From DATFNI01 sp963712305 (GTDB lineage: Bacteria; Bacteroidota; Rhodothermia; Balneolales; DATFMH01): a DNA stretch of 64,000 nucleotides. Positions 27,348-35,661 of this stretch are shown here, piece after piece. Every line of letters starts with the position of its first letter. Positions within the stretch are counted from its first letter, which is position 1. The stretch spans positions 1,364,001-1,428,000 of the forward strand of contig CAVQHI010000001.1 of the NCBI GenBank assembly GCA_963712305.1, in the 5' to 3' direction. A program made the position numbers and the translations under genes. The notes below the pieces were generated by a model, which made no database searches, had not been told where the DNA came from, and saw only the letters and a program-made list of their open reading frames with translations.

Positions 27348-27746
27348 TCAATTCAGAAGGGTACGCAGTTGCAGAAAGATAGGGACGTCCGGATGTAAAT
27401 CAGGAGGATCCTCTGAAATATATTCGGATTCAGGTGTTTCAGGTATTTGTCCAGCAAAGACTTCTGTTACGGTTACTTCCATCACAGGGACGGGAGCCGT
27501 TACAACGGCCTTGCGTGATGTCTCCGAAGCAGGTGTTACCTGGCAGGAACAGGAGCTGGTCATGGAATGGGGCATCGGACATACTGGTGTCATCTGGCTC
27601 GCAGATCCATTACAGCAAGCCATTTGCATCGGTTCAGCAACTTTGGACATATGCGTGGGACACGACATGGCCGAAATTGACTGAACTGCCACTACCAGAA
27701 ATGCTCCAAGAAGAGCTAATGTCCGATATGTTTTACTTGATAACAT
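27348..27746 (-). CDS. Secreted Cys/Met-rich protein, likely metal-binding
   Basis: Not recognised as a named family. A 132-residue protein with a signal peptide (1-26, ending ISA), then a 50-residue segment dense in Cys, Met and His: CPTHM, MQMACCNG, PVCPMPHSM and SSCSCQ. The rest is Pro/Glu/Val-rich and low complexity. The composition suggests a periplasmic copper/silver ligand. It lies directly upstream of cusCBA on the same strand, about 220 bases away, and is probably co-regulated. Small Cys-rich proteins of this shape precede Cus operons in other Bacteroidota, though this is from general knowledge. Confidence 0.75.
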   Translation of the reverse strand: MLSSKTYRTLALLGAFLVVAVQSISAMSCPTHMSKVAEPMQMACCNGSASQMTPVCPMPHSMTSSCSCQVTPASETSRKAVVTAPVPVMEVTVTEVFAGQIPETPESEYISEDPPDLHPDVPIFLQLRTLLN

Positions 27747-27808
27747 GCATCAAAGATATCCATTTTTTTATATCAAATGATAGCCCCGGTGATTAATTGG
27801 TTTAACCT

Positions 27809-27880
27809 TATGTCGCAAGTCTGTGACTTGTGGCCAAACGAGAACGTGTGGATAGTTACAAGTCACAGACTTGCTACATA
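27809..27880. repeat. Long nested palindrome, copy 2
   Basis: Left arm 27809-27834 and right arm 27855-27880 pair with three mismatches. The left arm matches copy 1 (18917) in its first 24 bases. Together the two copies bracket the block from the Met-rich gene to the Cys-rich gene. Confidence 0.8.
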
Positions 27881-28001
27881 TTGCGTGTTACAGAGAGATA
27901 ACCAAGTTGAGACAGAAAAACGCAGAGGGATATTTAGAAAAGATTACTCAAAAAGCTTATATTGAAGTTTAAATACGAATTTAAAACTACATAAAAGTAT
28001 C

Positions 28002-28133
28002 ATGGGTAAAGGCGATCGCAGAACAAAACGCGGCAAGATCTGGAACGGCTCTTACGGAAAATTCCGTAAGAAAAAGAGCAATAGGAAACACGCCGAAAGC
28101 GAGAATAAGTCTTCTGAATCAGAAAAAGAGTGA
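28002..28133 (+). CDS. 30S ribosomal protein bTHX
   Basis: A 43-residue basic protein: MGKGDRRTKRGKIWNGSYGK, then FRKKKSNRK and an acidic Ser/Glu-rich tail. MGKGD..T.RGKI..G.YGK is the signature of the THX protein that stabilises the top of the 30S subunit head in Thermus and Bacteroidota. Single gene with its own terminator. The acidic tail is longer than in Thermus THX. Confidence 0.9.
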   Translation: MGKGDRRTKRGKIWNGSYGKFRKKKSNRKHAESENKSSESEKE

Positions 28134-28150
28134 TTCTCCGGTAAAGATTT

Positions 28151-28183
28151 TTAAAAGGCGGATTTTTATCCGCTTTTTTTTGC
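28151..28183 (+). terminator. Terminator after bTHX gene
   Basis: AAGCGGAT-type stem: AAAAGGCGGAT-TTTT-ATCCGCTTTTTTTT. Short strong stem with an eight-T tail, 20 bases after the stop. Confidence 0.85.
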
Positions 28184-28272
28184 GAGATTTTCTACATGCA
28201 ACCCCACTATAATTAACTAACAACAGGGACCGCTAAAAGACGCAAAGAAAATCCTTGATAAAAGCTGATATA

Positions 28273-28401
28273 TTATTGTCCACATGTGCAGTCGGGACCG
28301 CAATTTCCCTTTTTTGCTCGAATTCGTTTGGAGATTACATACTTCCAGACCATATAAGCAACAGCGACGAATAGTATTCCGTAAGCGGTCCATGTCTGCA
28401 T
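28273..28401 (-). CDS. FeoB-associated Cys-rich membrane protein
   Basis: A 42-residue protein: one membrane helix (WTAYGILFVAVAYMVWKYVI), a basic stretch (SKRIRAKK) and a Cys-rich tail (GNCGPDCTCGQ). This matches the small FeoB-associated Cys-rich family that follows feoB in many genomes, where it is thought to play a FeoC-like role in assembly or redox control. It is the last gene of the feo operon, 42 bases after feoB. Confidence 0.85.
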   Translation of the reverse strand: MQTWTAYGILFVAVAYMVWKYVISKRIRAKKGNCGPDCTCGQ

Positions 28402-28442
28402 AACAATTATCCTTTTCTCACTTTATCAGTTATAATTCATTT

Positions 28443-30629
28443 TCAACCTAATCCCAATAATATGCCTCCCTGGTACACGAACAGTGAAACCAGGTAAGCC
28501 AGACTGGTCATGTAAAGAAACATCACCACAGGCCATTTCCAGCTGTTTGTTTCGCGGCGTACTGTTGCTAACGTACTCATGCACTGGCAGGCCAAAGCAA
28601 AAAAAAGCATCAGAGAAATAGCAGTCAGTGTTGAGTAAATAGGTTTTCCTGTCTTAGGATCTTTATCGGCAATCATTTTCTGCTTGAGCGTTACAATGTT
28701 ACCGTTTTCGTCCTGTATACTGTAAATCGTATTGAGAGTTCCAACCATCACTTCGCGAGCTGCAAATGAACTAATCAGTCCGATGCCCAGTTTCCAGTCA
28801 AATCCAAGCGGTCTGATAGCGGGTTCCATGAAATGGCCGAACATACCTGCATAACTGTGAGTAAGCTGATATGCTGCATCTGTTTCGGAAGGATCAAAAC
28901 TATCCTTCTTTTTCGGTGATTTTTCAATAGTCTGGGATGCTTTCCGGACGTTTGTTCCAATGGTTTCAGTACCTGGTTTATGAACTCTGGGAAACGAAGC
29001 CAGGAACCAAAGAATAATACTTATGGCAACAATCACCTTCCCTGCTTCCGTTACAAAAATCCATCCGCGATCCACCATATTACGAAATACGGAACTCCAT
29101 CTCGGCATTTTATAGCTCGGCAACTCCATGATAAACGGGGTGGGTTTTTCATTCGAAAACAAGTGTTTCATAACAAAAGCGGCGATAATGGCTGTTACGA
29201 TACCAAACAGGTACAAACCGAAAAAGACCAATCCTTGCAGTGAAACAAATCCCCATATAAATGTATGGGGAATAAACGCAGAGATCATGAGTGCATAAAC
29301 AGGAAGCCTGGCCGAACACGACATAAAGGGCAATACCATGATCGTGATGAGACGGTCGCGCCAGCTTTCGATGGTACGTGTTGCCATGATTCCTGGTACC
29401 GCACATGCAAATCCGGAAATGAGCGGTACGACCGATCGTCCATGCAAACCTATCCTGCTCATGAATCCATCCATGACAAAAGCCGCGCGGGCCATGTATC
29501 CGGAACCTTCCAAAACGGAGATGAAGAAAAACAGGAACATGATCTGGGGAAGAAAAACGACAACGCCGCCAAGTCCGGCAATGGCACCCTGCACAATTAA
29601 ATCATTAAGCATACCAGCCGGCAGCAGATGTGAGACCACCGATCCGAATTTAATGAAAGCCAGGTCTATCAGGTCCATGAACGGAGTTGCCCACGTGAAT
29701 ATGGACTGAAACATCACCAAGAGAACCAACACGAAGATTATGGGCCCGAATATTTTATGAGTGACTATAGAATCAATCTTGTCGGTAAGTGTGGATTTTG
29801 AATTTGACGATTCATCCAAATCGTCACGACATCCGGCTATAAAATTGTACCGCCCCATCACTTCGGCTGCCATCCAATTATCCCCGGATTCCTCCATTTG
29901 CTTGCGGGCCTTCTCAATAACCGTTTTTGCCGTATCATAATCCTGGTGATCTTTCAATTCATCCAGGATGTGATTATTGCTGAGCAAACGGAGTGCTTCC
30001 ACATTCCAGGATGTTTCCGGCAATCGGGTGTGAGGCTTCAGCCATTCCTTCTTTATGATGTCAATAACCTTCTGTAATCCATCGGATGGACTCCATAGCA
30101 ACGGACTCGCCGGGCTGAGATCATGGCGGGTGATCGCCTCCTTTAGCTTTATAATCTCCTTCTCCCGTTTGGCAACCATCGGAACAACCGGAACACGAAG
30201 AAGATCCTGAATCAGTTTCGGATCGGCCTTGATCCCCCGCTCTTCTGCGACGTCCATCATATTCAACACAATAATCATCGGGATGCCAAGATCCATGACT
30301 TGTGTCGCAAGATACAGGTTTCGCTCAAGGTTGCTGGCATCGACGATGACGATAGCGAGATTCGGGGTGGATTCGAATTCATACTCGCCAATGAGTGTTT
30401 CGTAGGCAATACACTCGTCGATCGATTTTGGATTGAGGCTATATGTACCGGGCAAATCAATGATTGTATGCTTAACACCATTGAGTTGCAGAGCACCGGT
30501 TTTACGCTCAACAGTTACACCGGGATAATTACCGATCTTCTGTTTAAGCCCGGTCAAAGAATTGAACACGGTGGTTTTACCGGTGTTCGGATTGCCAACA
30601 AGCGCAATCGTTAACTGTTGCCGATTCAA
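28443..30629 (-). CDS. feoB: Ferrous iron transporter FeoB
   Basis: A 728-residue Fe(II) importer. The N-terminal G domain has G1 GNPNTGKTT (12-20), the G2/switch region YPGVTVERK, G3 DLPGTYSL and G4 NMMD, then a helical GDI domain. The membrane part has the two inverted Gate motifs (MFLFFFISVLEGSGYMARAAFVMD with GSGYMAR, and the FASF/ISSFAAREVMVGTL region) and pore Cys in FACAVPGIMATRTIES. Between them an Asp/Lys-rich loop (about 540-590) is longer than in E. coli. Five bases after feoA. Confidence 0.96.
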   Translation of the reverse strand: MNRQQLTIALVGNPNTGKTTVFNSLTGLKQKIGNYPGVTVERKTGALQLNGVKHTIIDLPGTYSLNPKSIDECIAYETLIGEYEFESTPNLAIVIVDASNLERNLYLATQVMDLGIPMIIVLNMMDVAEERGIKADPKLIQDLLRVPVVPMVAKREKEIIKLKEAITRHDLSPASPLLWSPSDGLQKVIDIIKKEWLKPHTRLPETSWNVEALRLLSNNHILDELKDHQDYDTAKTVIEKARKQMEESGDNWMAAEVMGRYNFIAGCRDDLDESSNSKSTLTDKIDSIVTHKIFGPIIFVLVLLVMFQSIFTWATPFMDLIDLAFIKFGSVVSHLLPAGMLNDLIVQGAIAGLGGVVVFLPQIMFLFFFISVLEGSGYMARAAFVMDGFMSRIGLHGRSVVPLISGFACAVPGIMATRTIESWRDRLITIMVLPFMSCSARLPVYALMISAFIPHTFIWGFVSLQGLVFFGLYLFGIVTAIIAAFVMKHLFSNEKPTPFIMELPSYKMPRWSSVFRNMVDRGWIFVTEAGKVIVAISIILWFLASFPRVHKPGTETIGTNVRKASQTIEKSPKKKDSFDPSETDAAYQLTHSYAGMFGHFMEPAIRPLGFDWKLGIGLISSFAAREVMVGTLNTIYSIQDENGNIVTLKQKMIADKDPKTGKPIYSTLTAISLMLFFALACQCMSTLATVRRETNSWKWPVVMFLYMTSLAYLVSLFVYQGGILLGLG

Positions 30630-30633
30630 AAAA

Positions 30634-30855
30634 TTACCCCTGTTCTAAAAAAACACATCTGGCCTCAGACTCACGCAGTGTCAGGAGATAACCCCTTATT
30701 TTAATTTCTATGGGATAGCCAAGCGGGGCTGTTCTAATAATTTCAAGCGGAAGGCCCGGGGTGATGCCCATTTCCATAAGCCGAATCATCTCAGGACCGT
30801 CGATTCTGACGACACGCGTCTTTTGAGGTCGTTTCAACTCGGAAAGTCGAAGCAT
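30634..30855 (-). CDS. feoA: FeoA-domain protein 1
   Basis: A 73-residue SH3-like FeoA protein (VVRIDGPEMIRLMEMGITPGLPLEIIRTAPLGYPIEIKIRGYLLTLRESEA). FeoA is a small cytosolic partner of FeoB. It lies directly before feoB and one base after the second feoA-like gene, so all are cotranscribed. Confidence 0.9.
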   Translation of the reverse strand: MLRLSELKRPQKTRVVRIDGPEMIRLMEMGITPGLPLEIIRTAPLGYPIEIKIRGYLLTLRESEARCVFLEQG

Positions 30856-30856
30856 A

Positions 30857-31084
30857 TCAGGCAGGAATGCAAGGTGACACGATTATCGAGCATGCAAGAT
30901 CGCCGCCAATCGCAATTCTGGTTTCGCCGACCTGCAGAATAACATTGCGGTGTTTCGACAGGATTTTGCCGCTTACACCTTCTACGCAACCTAATTCACG
31001 CAATCGGCTTGCTTCGTCGCATCCACATCCAAGGCATTGGATGTGGATTTCTTCGCCTTCTTTTGTAATGCTTAAAGGATACAC
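30857..31084 (-). CDS. FeoA-domain protein 2 with an extra Cys motif
   Basis: A 75-residue FeoA-like protein (ASRLRELGCVEGVSGKILSKHRNVILQVGETRIAIGGDLACSIIV). It differs from FeoA 1 by a CLGCGCDEA segment near residues 18-26, giving a CxxCxC cluster that could bind iron or a Fe-S centre. The start is GTG at 31084; an in-frame stop lies four codons upstream. First gene of the feo operon. Confidence 0.85.
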   Translation of the reverse strand: MYPLSITKEGEEIHIQCLGCGCDEASRLRELGCVEGVSGKILSKHRNVILQVGETRIAIGGDLACSIIVSPCIPA

Positions 31085-31434
31085 AGCCCGTTTTTAAGTC
31101 TATTTAAATTCGATCTAAACAAAGATAAGTAATCAAAACAAAACAACGAAGCCCAGTATGAAAATATTTCGGACAAACATAGCTGTAATCAAATTTTGTG
31201 GCGGAATGTTTTTGTGGAATGACTGGGATAACTGGTATGGATTCTTTGTAATCGTTGGAAACTCCATTGATTCGTGGGATAGCCCACCCCTTAATCCCCT
31301 CCCAAGAGGGGAAAGTTAGCTTCCTCCTGCGGTGTGGTTTAGGGGTAGGTTTAAAGCGCCCTCTACACCTATAAATCGCTTCGAGAGCTTAACAACAAAT
31401 CCAATTTCCAATTCTCTAATTTCAAATCTTCCAA
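31085..31434. other. Intergenic region between feo and ABC operons
   Basis: About 350 bases without a gene. It contains the second copy of the G/C-rich dispersed repeat (31283-31350) and must hold the feo promoter, though no Fur-like box could be assigned by eye. Confidence 0.5.
31283..31350. repeat. G/C-rich dispersed repeat, copy 2
   Basis: CCCACCCCTTAATCCCCTCC, AAGAGGGGAAAG, TTCCTCCTGCGG and TTAGGGGTAGGT. Aligned over its length with the reverse complement of 24293-24362. Its ends (CCCACCCCT / AGGGGTAGG) form an inverted pair. Confidence 0.7.
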
Positions 31435-32550
31435 TCACACATGCGTCTTCCTGTATCGCATGATGGCCAGTCCATTAACAACGACAGCCATTATCGCGAG
31501 GTCGACGAATTGGAAGCTTATATCAAGTGGTCCCGAACCTTTCAGCAATACATTTCGCATCACCTGAATAAACTGGGCAATCGGATTTAGAATAGTCACT
31601 TTTTGGGCCCACAACGGCATGCTTTCCAGCGGGGTGAACAAGCCACCCATCAGTATAAAGACGACCAACAAAAACCAGGCGATGAACATGGCCTGTTGCT
31701 GGGTCTCGGTTACTGTAGAAATGAGCAAACCCATACCAAGTACAACAAGCAAATAAACTGCTGCTACGGCAAATACGAGCCACAGATGTCCTACAATCGG
31801 CAAAGAATAAAGCAGCCAGCCGATGAACAAGCCTACAGCTAATTCTCCCATACCTATGATCCAGAACGGACTCATTTTGCCTGCGATGAACTGGTATCGG
31901 CTAATGGGTGTGATGTTAAGTTGTTCAATCGTACCGATTTCCTTCTCGCGCGCTATATTCATGCCTGTCAGGAACATGCCGATCATACTTACCAGAACTA
32001 CCAGAAGTCCGGGTACCATATAAATCGTGTACTTCAGCTCCGGGTTATACCAGTTGTTGTCATCAATCTTGATATTACCTGTCGAGATATTTATCACACC
32101 TGATTCTTTTGTCAATTGACTGGCATAATTTCTAATAATGGCACTCGCATACGACTGCGACACACTTGCGGCACTGCCGTCAACAGCATTGATAAGCAAC
32201 TGTACATCGGCGTGTTTTGTGTTTTTCAGATCGCGTTGAAAGTGAGGTGGAATCACCAAAGCCATATCTGCTTTTCCTTCATGAATGGCCTCTTTCCCGT
32301 CATTGATCTGTGCAGTTCGTCCATCCAGCGTGAAATAGTTCGAACCTTCAAAGTGTCCGATCAACTGTTGGGAAACTTGTGTCTGATCTTGGTCTACGAT
32401 ATACACTTTGATGTTTTTGATCTCGTATGTTGCCGCGTTAACCAGGATGATCAGCTGCACGAGCGGCATCACAAACAGGATCGGCAACATTCCTCTGTTC
32501 CTGAAAATCTGCAGGAACTCTTTTTGTATGATAAATTTTATAGTACGCAT
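31435..32550 (-). CDS. ABC-2 type permease (YbhR/YhhJ-like) 2
   Basis: A 371-residue permease: N-terminal helix (ILFVMPLVQLIILVNAATYEI), a large extracytoplasmic domain (about 45-175) and five C-terminal helices with the ABC-2 signature (MIGMFLTGMNIAREKEIGTIEQLNITPISRYQFIAGK). Last gene of the operon, one base after permease 1. It should form the membrane half of an exporter with the two ATPases. Substrate unknown; related E. coli YbhFSR handles cations and drugs such as tetracycline. Confidence 0.9.
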   Translation of the reverse strand: MRTIKFIIQKEFLQIFRNRGMLPILFVMPLVQLIILVNAATYEIKNIKVYIVDQDQTQVSQQLIGHFEGSNYFTLDGRTAQINDGKEAIHEGKADMALVIPPHFQRDLKNTKHADVQLLINAVDGSAASVSQSYASAIIRNYASQLTKESGVINISTGNIKIDDNNWYNPELKYTIYMVPGLLVVLVSMIGMFLTGMNIAREKEIGTIEQLNITPISRYQFIAGKMSPFWIIGMGELAVGLFIGWLLYSLPIVGHLWLVFAVAAVYLLVVLGMGLLISTVTETQQQAMFIAWFLLVVFILMGGLFTPLESMPLWAQKVTILNPIAQFIQVMRNVLLKGSGPLDISFQFVDLAIMAVVVNGLAIMRYRKTHV

Positions 32551-32551
32551 A

Positions 32552-33661
32552 TCAGTCGAGTCTGACTTTGAATTTTCGGATGCTTACAAACAGGAATACC
32601 AGTGTCATTCCGGCGAGAATAACCGTCTCTTTCCAGATTATTGCCAATCCGACGCCTTTTAGCATTATTCCACGAACAATCACCAGGAACCATCTTGCAG
32701 GGATGATTGTGCTGAGCCACTGCAGCGGCCAGGGCATACTAGTTACCGGGAAAATGAAACCTGATAGCAGAATAGTTGGAAGCAGTAAGCCTCCCAACGC
32801 CATCATCATAGCTGTCTGCTGACTATCAGCCACCGATGAGATCAACAATCCCAGCGAGAGTGCGGTCAATGCAAACAGTCCCGATTCTCCAAGAAATAAT
32901 GCTACGCTGCCACGGAACGGTATGTGGAATATCACAAGGGCAAGACCGAGCACAATCACTACATCGAGGAATGCCAGGAAGAAGTATGGCAGTACCTTTC
33001 CGATAATGATCTGCATCGGGCGAAGTGGTGAAGCCAGCAGGATCTCCATCGTTCCTGTCTCCTTCTCCCGGGTGATCGTGATGGAAGTCATCAGCGCCGA
33101 TATCAACATCAGGATGACCGCTATCAATCCCGGCACAAACAGGTTTACACTCCGCAGATCAGAATTATAAAGCATTCGTTCTTTGGTGCTGATGTGAATA
33201 CCGGATGGTAATCCACCCGCCGACGTGGACAACTGGTATTGCTGAATGATTCCCATGATCTGACCGGTGATCATACGTCCCATGTTTGGATCGGTGGCAT
33301 CAGCAATCAACTGGACATCTGCCACGCCATCGTGTGTCAGTTTATGGGCGAACTGGCGGTCAAATACGACCACTTCTTTAATCTTCCCGGCCTTGAAAGC
33401 TTCGTGGATGTCATTTTCACTTTTCAGGTAACCGTCAAATTGCAGATAGTGAGAGGAGGACATCTTATTAACCAGCTCGGTGGTTACCACATCATGTGAA
33501 GGATCAACTACGGCAAACCTGGCCTGTGTCAGTTCGTTGCGGATGGCATATCCGAATAGAATCAACTGAACCGCCGGCATACCAAACAAGATCAAAAGCG
33601 ACCGGTAATCGCGAATGATGTGATAAAATTCTTTGATTACAAAACCTCTGAAACTTCTCAT
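32552..33661 (-). CDS. ABC-2 type permease (YbhS-like) 1
   Basis: A 369-residue permease, paralogous to the next gene. Helix 1 SLLILFGMPAVQLILFGYAI, extracytoplasmic domain to about 170, then SALMTSITITREKETGTMEILLASPLRPMQIIIGK and further helices. Start at the ATG with AAGGA six bases upstream; a 42-codon upstream extension reads through a repeat element and was rejected. Separated from the ATPase gene by the 164-bp inverted-repeat element, unlike the rest of the tightly packed operon. Confidence 0.9.
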   Translation of the reverse strand: MRSFRGFVIKEFYHIIRDYRSLLILFGMPAVQLILFGYAIRNELTQARFAVVDPSHDVVTTELVNKMSSSHYLQFDGYLKSENDIHEAFKAGKIKEVVVFDRQFAHKLTHDGVADVQLIADATDPNMGRMITGQIMGIIQQYQLSTSAGGLPSGIHISTKERMLYNSDLRSVNLFVPGLIAVILMLISALMTSITITREKETGTMEILLASPLRPMQIIIGKVLPYFFLAFLDVVIVLGLALVIFHIPFRGSVALFLGESGLFALTALSLGLLISSVADSQQTAMMMALGGLLLPTILLSGFIFPVTSMPWPLQWLSTIIPARWFLVIVRGIMLKGVGLAIIWKETVILAGMTLVFLFVSIRKFKVRLD

Positions 33662-33694
33662 ATTATTCCTTCTGACTGAGCTTAAACACCATGA

Positions 33695-33858
33695 TGTCAT
33701 CCTGAGGGCCAGCCCCAAGTCCATCAGCCGAAAAATGGTCGAATCGGACCGAAGGATCTCGTCTGGACTCGGCAACGATTGGTCCATCTAAAAGACACAG
33801 TGCCCATTGCAATCGAGATCCTACGCCGTTTTGCAAGCAAAACAGCATTAGGATGACA
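33695..33858. mobile_element. 164-bp inverted-repeat element inside the ABC operon
   Basis: Begins TGTCATCCTGAG and ends TTAGGATGACA, giving terminal inverted repeats TGTCATCCT/AGGATGACA. It contains GAAGGATCTCGTC and the 44-base palindromic unit (33815-33858) that also occurs at 20405. Such CATCCTGAG...GAAGGATCT repeats are dispersed in many bacterial genomes. It widens the ATPase-permease gap to about 240 bases and may affect transcription of the two permeases. Confidence 0.7.
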
Positions 33859-33902
33859 GAGCCAGTGTAAAGCATGGTGATTAGGTTCATTTCGTACATA
33901 TA

Positions 33903-34640
33903 TCACTCCTTTTGTTTTCCGCGTACGAGTCTCACAAAGACTTCGTCTATCGATTCCGCCTCAAACTCTTTTTTGAGTCCGGAGGGCGTGTCGAGGGCCT
34001 TCATACCTCCAGCTACCATAATTCCAATCCGGTCGCAGTATTCAGCTTCGTCCATATAGTGCGTGGTCACAAATACCGTTGTACCACTTTCGGCTACTTC
34101 ATAAATCATCTCCCAAAACTGGCGTCTGGTCACCGGGTCAACACCACCGGTCGGTTCATCCAGAAACACGATCCCGGGCTGATGCAAGAGAGCGACTGAG
34201 AAAGCCAGCTTCTGCTTCCATCCAAGTGGAAGAGATCCAATCATCTGATCACGGACATCTCCCAGATCAAGTTTGTCGAGCATGACCTCTCCGCGTTCTT
34301 TGATTTCTCCATTTTTCAGTCCGTATACACCGCCGTAAAAACGAATGTTTTCCCAGACGCTGAGGTCATCATACAAAGCAAATTTCTGACTCATATACCC
34401 GATACGCTTTTTAACCTTCTCCGGATTGTGCTGCACATCGAAACCCGCAACCGTTGCTTTTCCTCCCGACAGAGAGAGCAGGCCGGTAAGCATTTTCATA
34501 GTTGTGGTTTTTCCGGCACCATTGGCACCCAGGAAGCCGAAGATCTCGCCTTTTTTCACATCGAATGTGATGTGATCGACGGCCGTGAAAGAGCCGAATG
34601 TACGCAACAAGTCGTCTACTACGATTACTTTTTCATCCAT
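33903..34640 (-). CDS. ABC transporter ATPase 1 (YbhF-half-like)
   Basis: A 245-residue nucleotide-binding subunit: Walker A GANGAGKTT, Q-loop YMSQKFALYDDLSV, a divergent signature LPLGWKQKLAFSVAL (LPLGW instead of LSGGQ), Walker B IVFLDEPTGGVD and switch His in TTHYMDEAE. The degenerate signature is also seen in YbhF/RbbA-like halves. Starts eight bases inside the end of ATPase 2, so translation is coupled. E. coli YbhF fuses the two halves that are separate here. Confidence 0.9.
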   Translation of the reverse strand: MDEKVIVVDDLLRTFGSFTAVDHITFDVKKGEIFGFLGANGAGKTTTMKMLTGLLSLSGGKATVAGFDVQHNPEKVKKRIGYMSQKFALYDDLSVWENIRFYGGVYGLKNGEIKERGEVMLDKLDLGDVRDQMIGSLPLGWKQKLAFSVALLHQPGIVFLDEPTGGVDPVTRRQFWEMIYEVAESGTTVFVTTHYMDEAEYCDRIGIMVAGGMKALDTPSGLKKEFEAESIDEVFVRLVRGKQKE

Positions 34641-35547
34641 GATGATGCTCCATTAATGCGATAAAGGCATCTTCAATGGTTGGTGATGCGGAATCCATCA
34701 CGACATCGGTGATGCCCGCCATCTCAAGCCGGCGTACAAACTCCTGAATATCTGCCGGCTCAGTCGTTACCAGATGAAGTCGTTCGCCGAACGGATAAGC
34801 GCGTACCGTTTCTCCCCAGCTCCTTACCTGTTGCAGGGTAAAATATCGCGGCGTTCCGGCAATCGCATAGAGCGGCTTCTCAAACTTCTGAGTGATTGCC
34901 GAGGGGGTATCGACAGCCATAAGACGACCATCCTGCATCAGCGCAACACGATCACACTGACTTGCCTCATCCATGTATGGAGTCGAAACGATGATGGTCA
35001 GTCCTTCTTTTTTCAACCGGTGCAGTACCTGCCAGAACTCTCGCCGCGATACGGCATCAACACCCGTCGTCGGCTCGTCAAGCAAAAGAATATCCGGCTT
35101 GTGGATGAGCGAGCAAGACAAAGCCAGTTTTTGCTTCATCCCACCCGACAGATCGCCTGCACGACGTTTTTTGAAAGGAGCTATCTGATCATATATATCC
35201 TTGATCCAATCGTAGTGTTCTTCAATGTTTGTACCGTAAATGCGCGCAAAAAACTGCAGGTTTTCTTCCACACTCAGATCGGTATAGAGTGAAAATCGTC
35301 CGGGCATGTAACCGATGTGCTGACGAATCTCCCGATAATCGTTCACGGTATCGTAGCCCATCATAGCAGCGTCACCCTCATCGGGAACCATTAGTGTGGC
35401 CAGAATACGGAAGAGTGTGCTTTTACCCGCACCATCGGGACCAATGAAACCGAAGATCTCTCCTTTTTCTACTGTAACGTTCATCTTATCGAGAGCAACG
35501 ATGCTTTCGAAGGTTTTACGAACGTTATTTACTTCTATAATACTCAT
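34633..35547 (-). CDS. ABC transporter ATPase 2 (YbhF-half-like)
   Basis: A 304-residue ATPase: Walker A GPDGAGKST, Q-loop YMPGRFSLYTDLSVEENL, signature LSGGMKQKLALSCSL, Walker B ILLLDEPTTGVD and a switch region with STPYMDEAS, where the usual His is replaced by Pro-Tyr. The last 80 residues are an accessory domain. Start at MSIIEVNNVRKTF chosen by family alignment; the ribosome site is weak and a 25-codon extension exists. With ATPase 1 it forms a heteromeric pair of one canonical and one degenerate site. Confidence 0.88.
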   Translation of the reverse strand: MSIIEVNNVRKTFESIVALDKMNVTVEKGEIFGFIGPDGAGKSTLFRILATLMVPDEGDAAMMGYDTVNDYREIRQHIGYMPGRFSLYTDLSVEENLQFFARIYGTNIEEHYDWIKDIYDQIAPFKKRRAGDLSGGMKQKLALSCSLIHKPDILLLDEPTTGVDAVSRREFWQVLHRLKKEGLTIIVSTPYMDEASQCDRVALMQDGRLMAVDTPSAITQKFEKPLYAIAGTPRYFTLQQVRSWGETVRAYPFGERLHLVTTEPADIQEFVRRLEMAGITDVVMDSASPTIEDAFIALMEHHHG

Positions 35548-35661
35548 AGGTTTAGAGTGTCTAAAGTGTTTAATTACCCGCTGGTCCAAGCGTATTCGCT
35601 TGAATCCACCCAAGTGCAGCATGGAGTAAAGGCGAGAACGATGGTACCAGCTTGGGATCCT

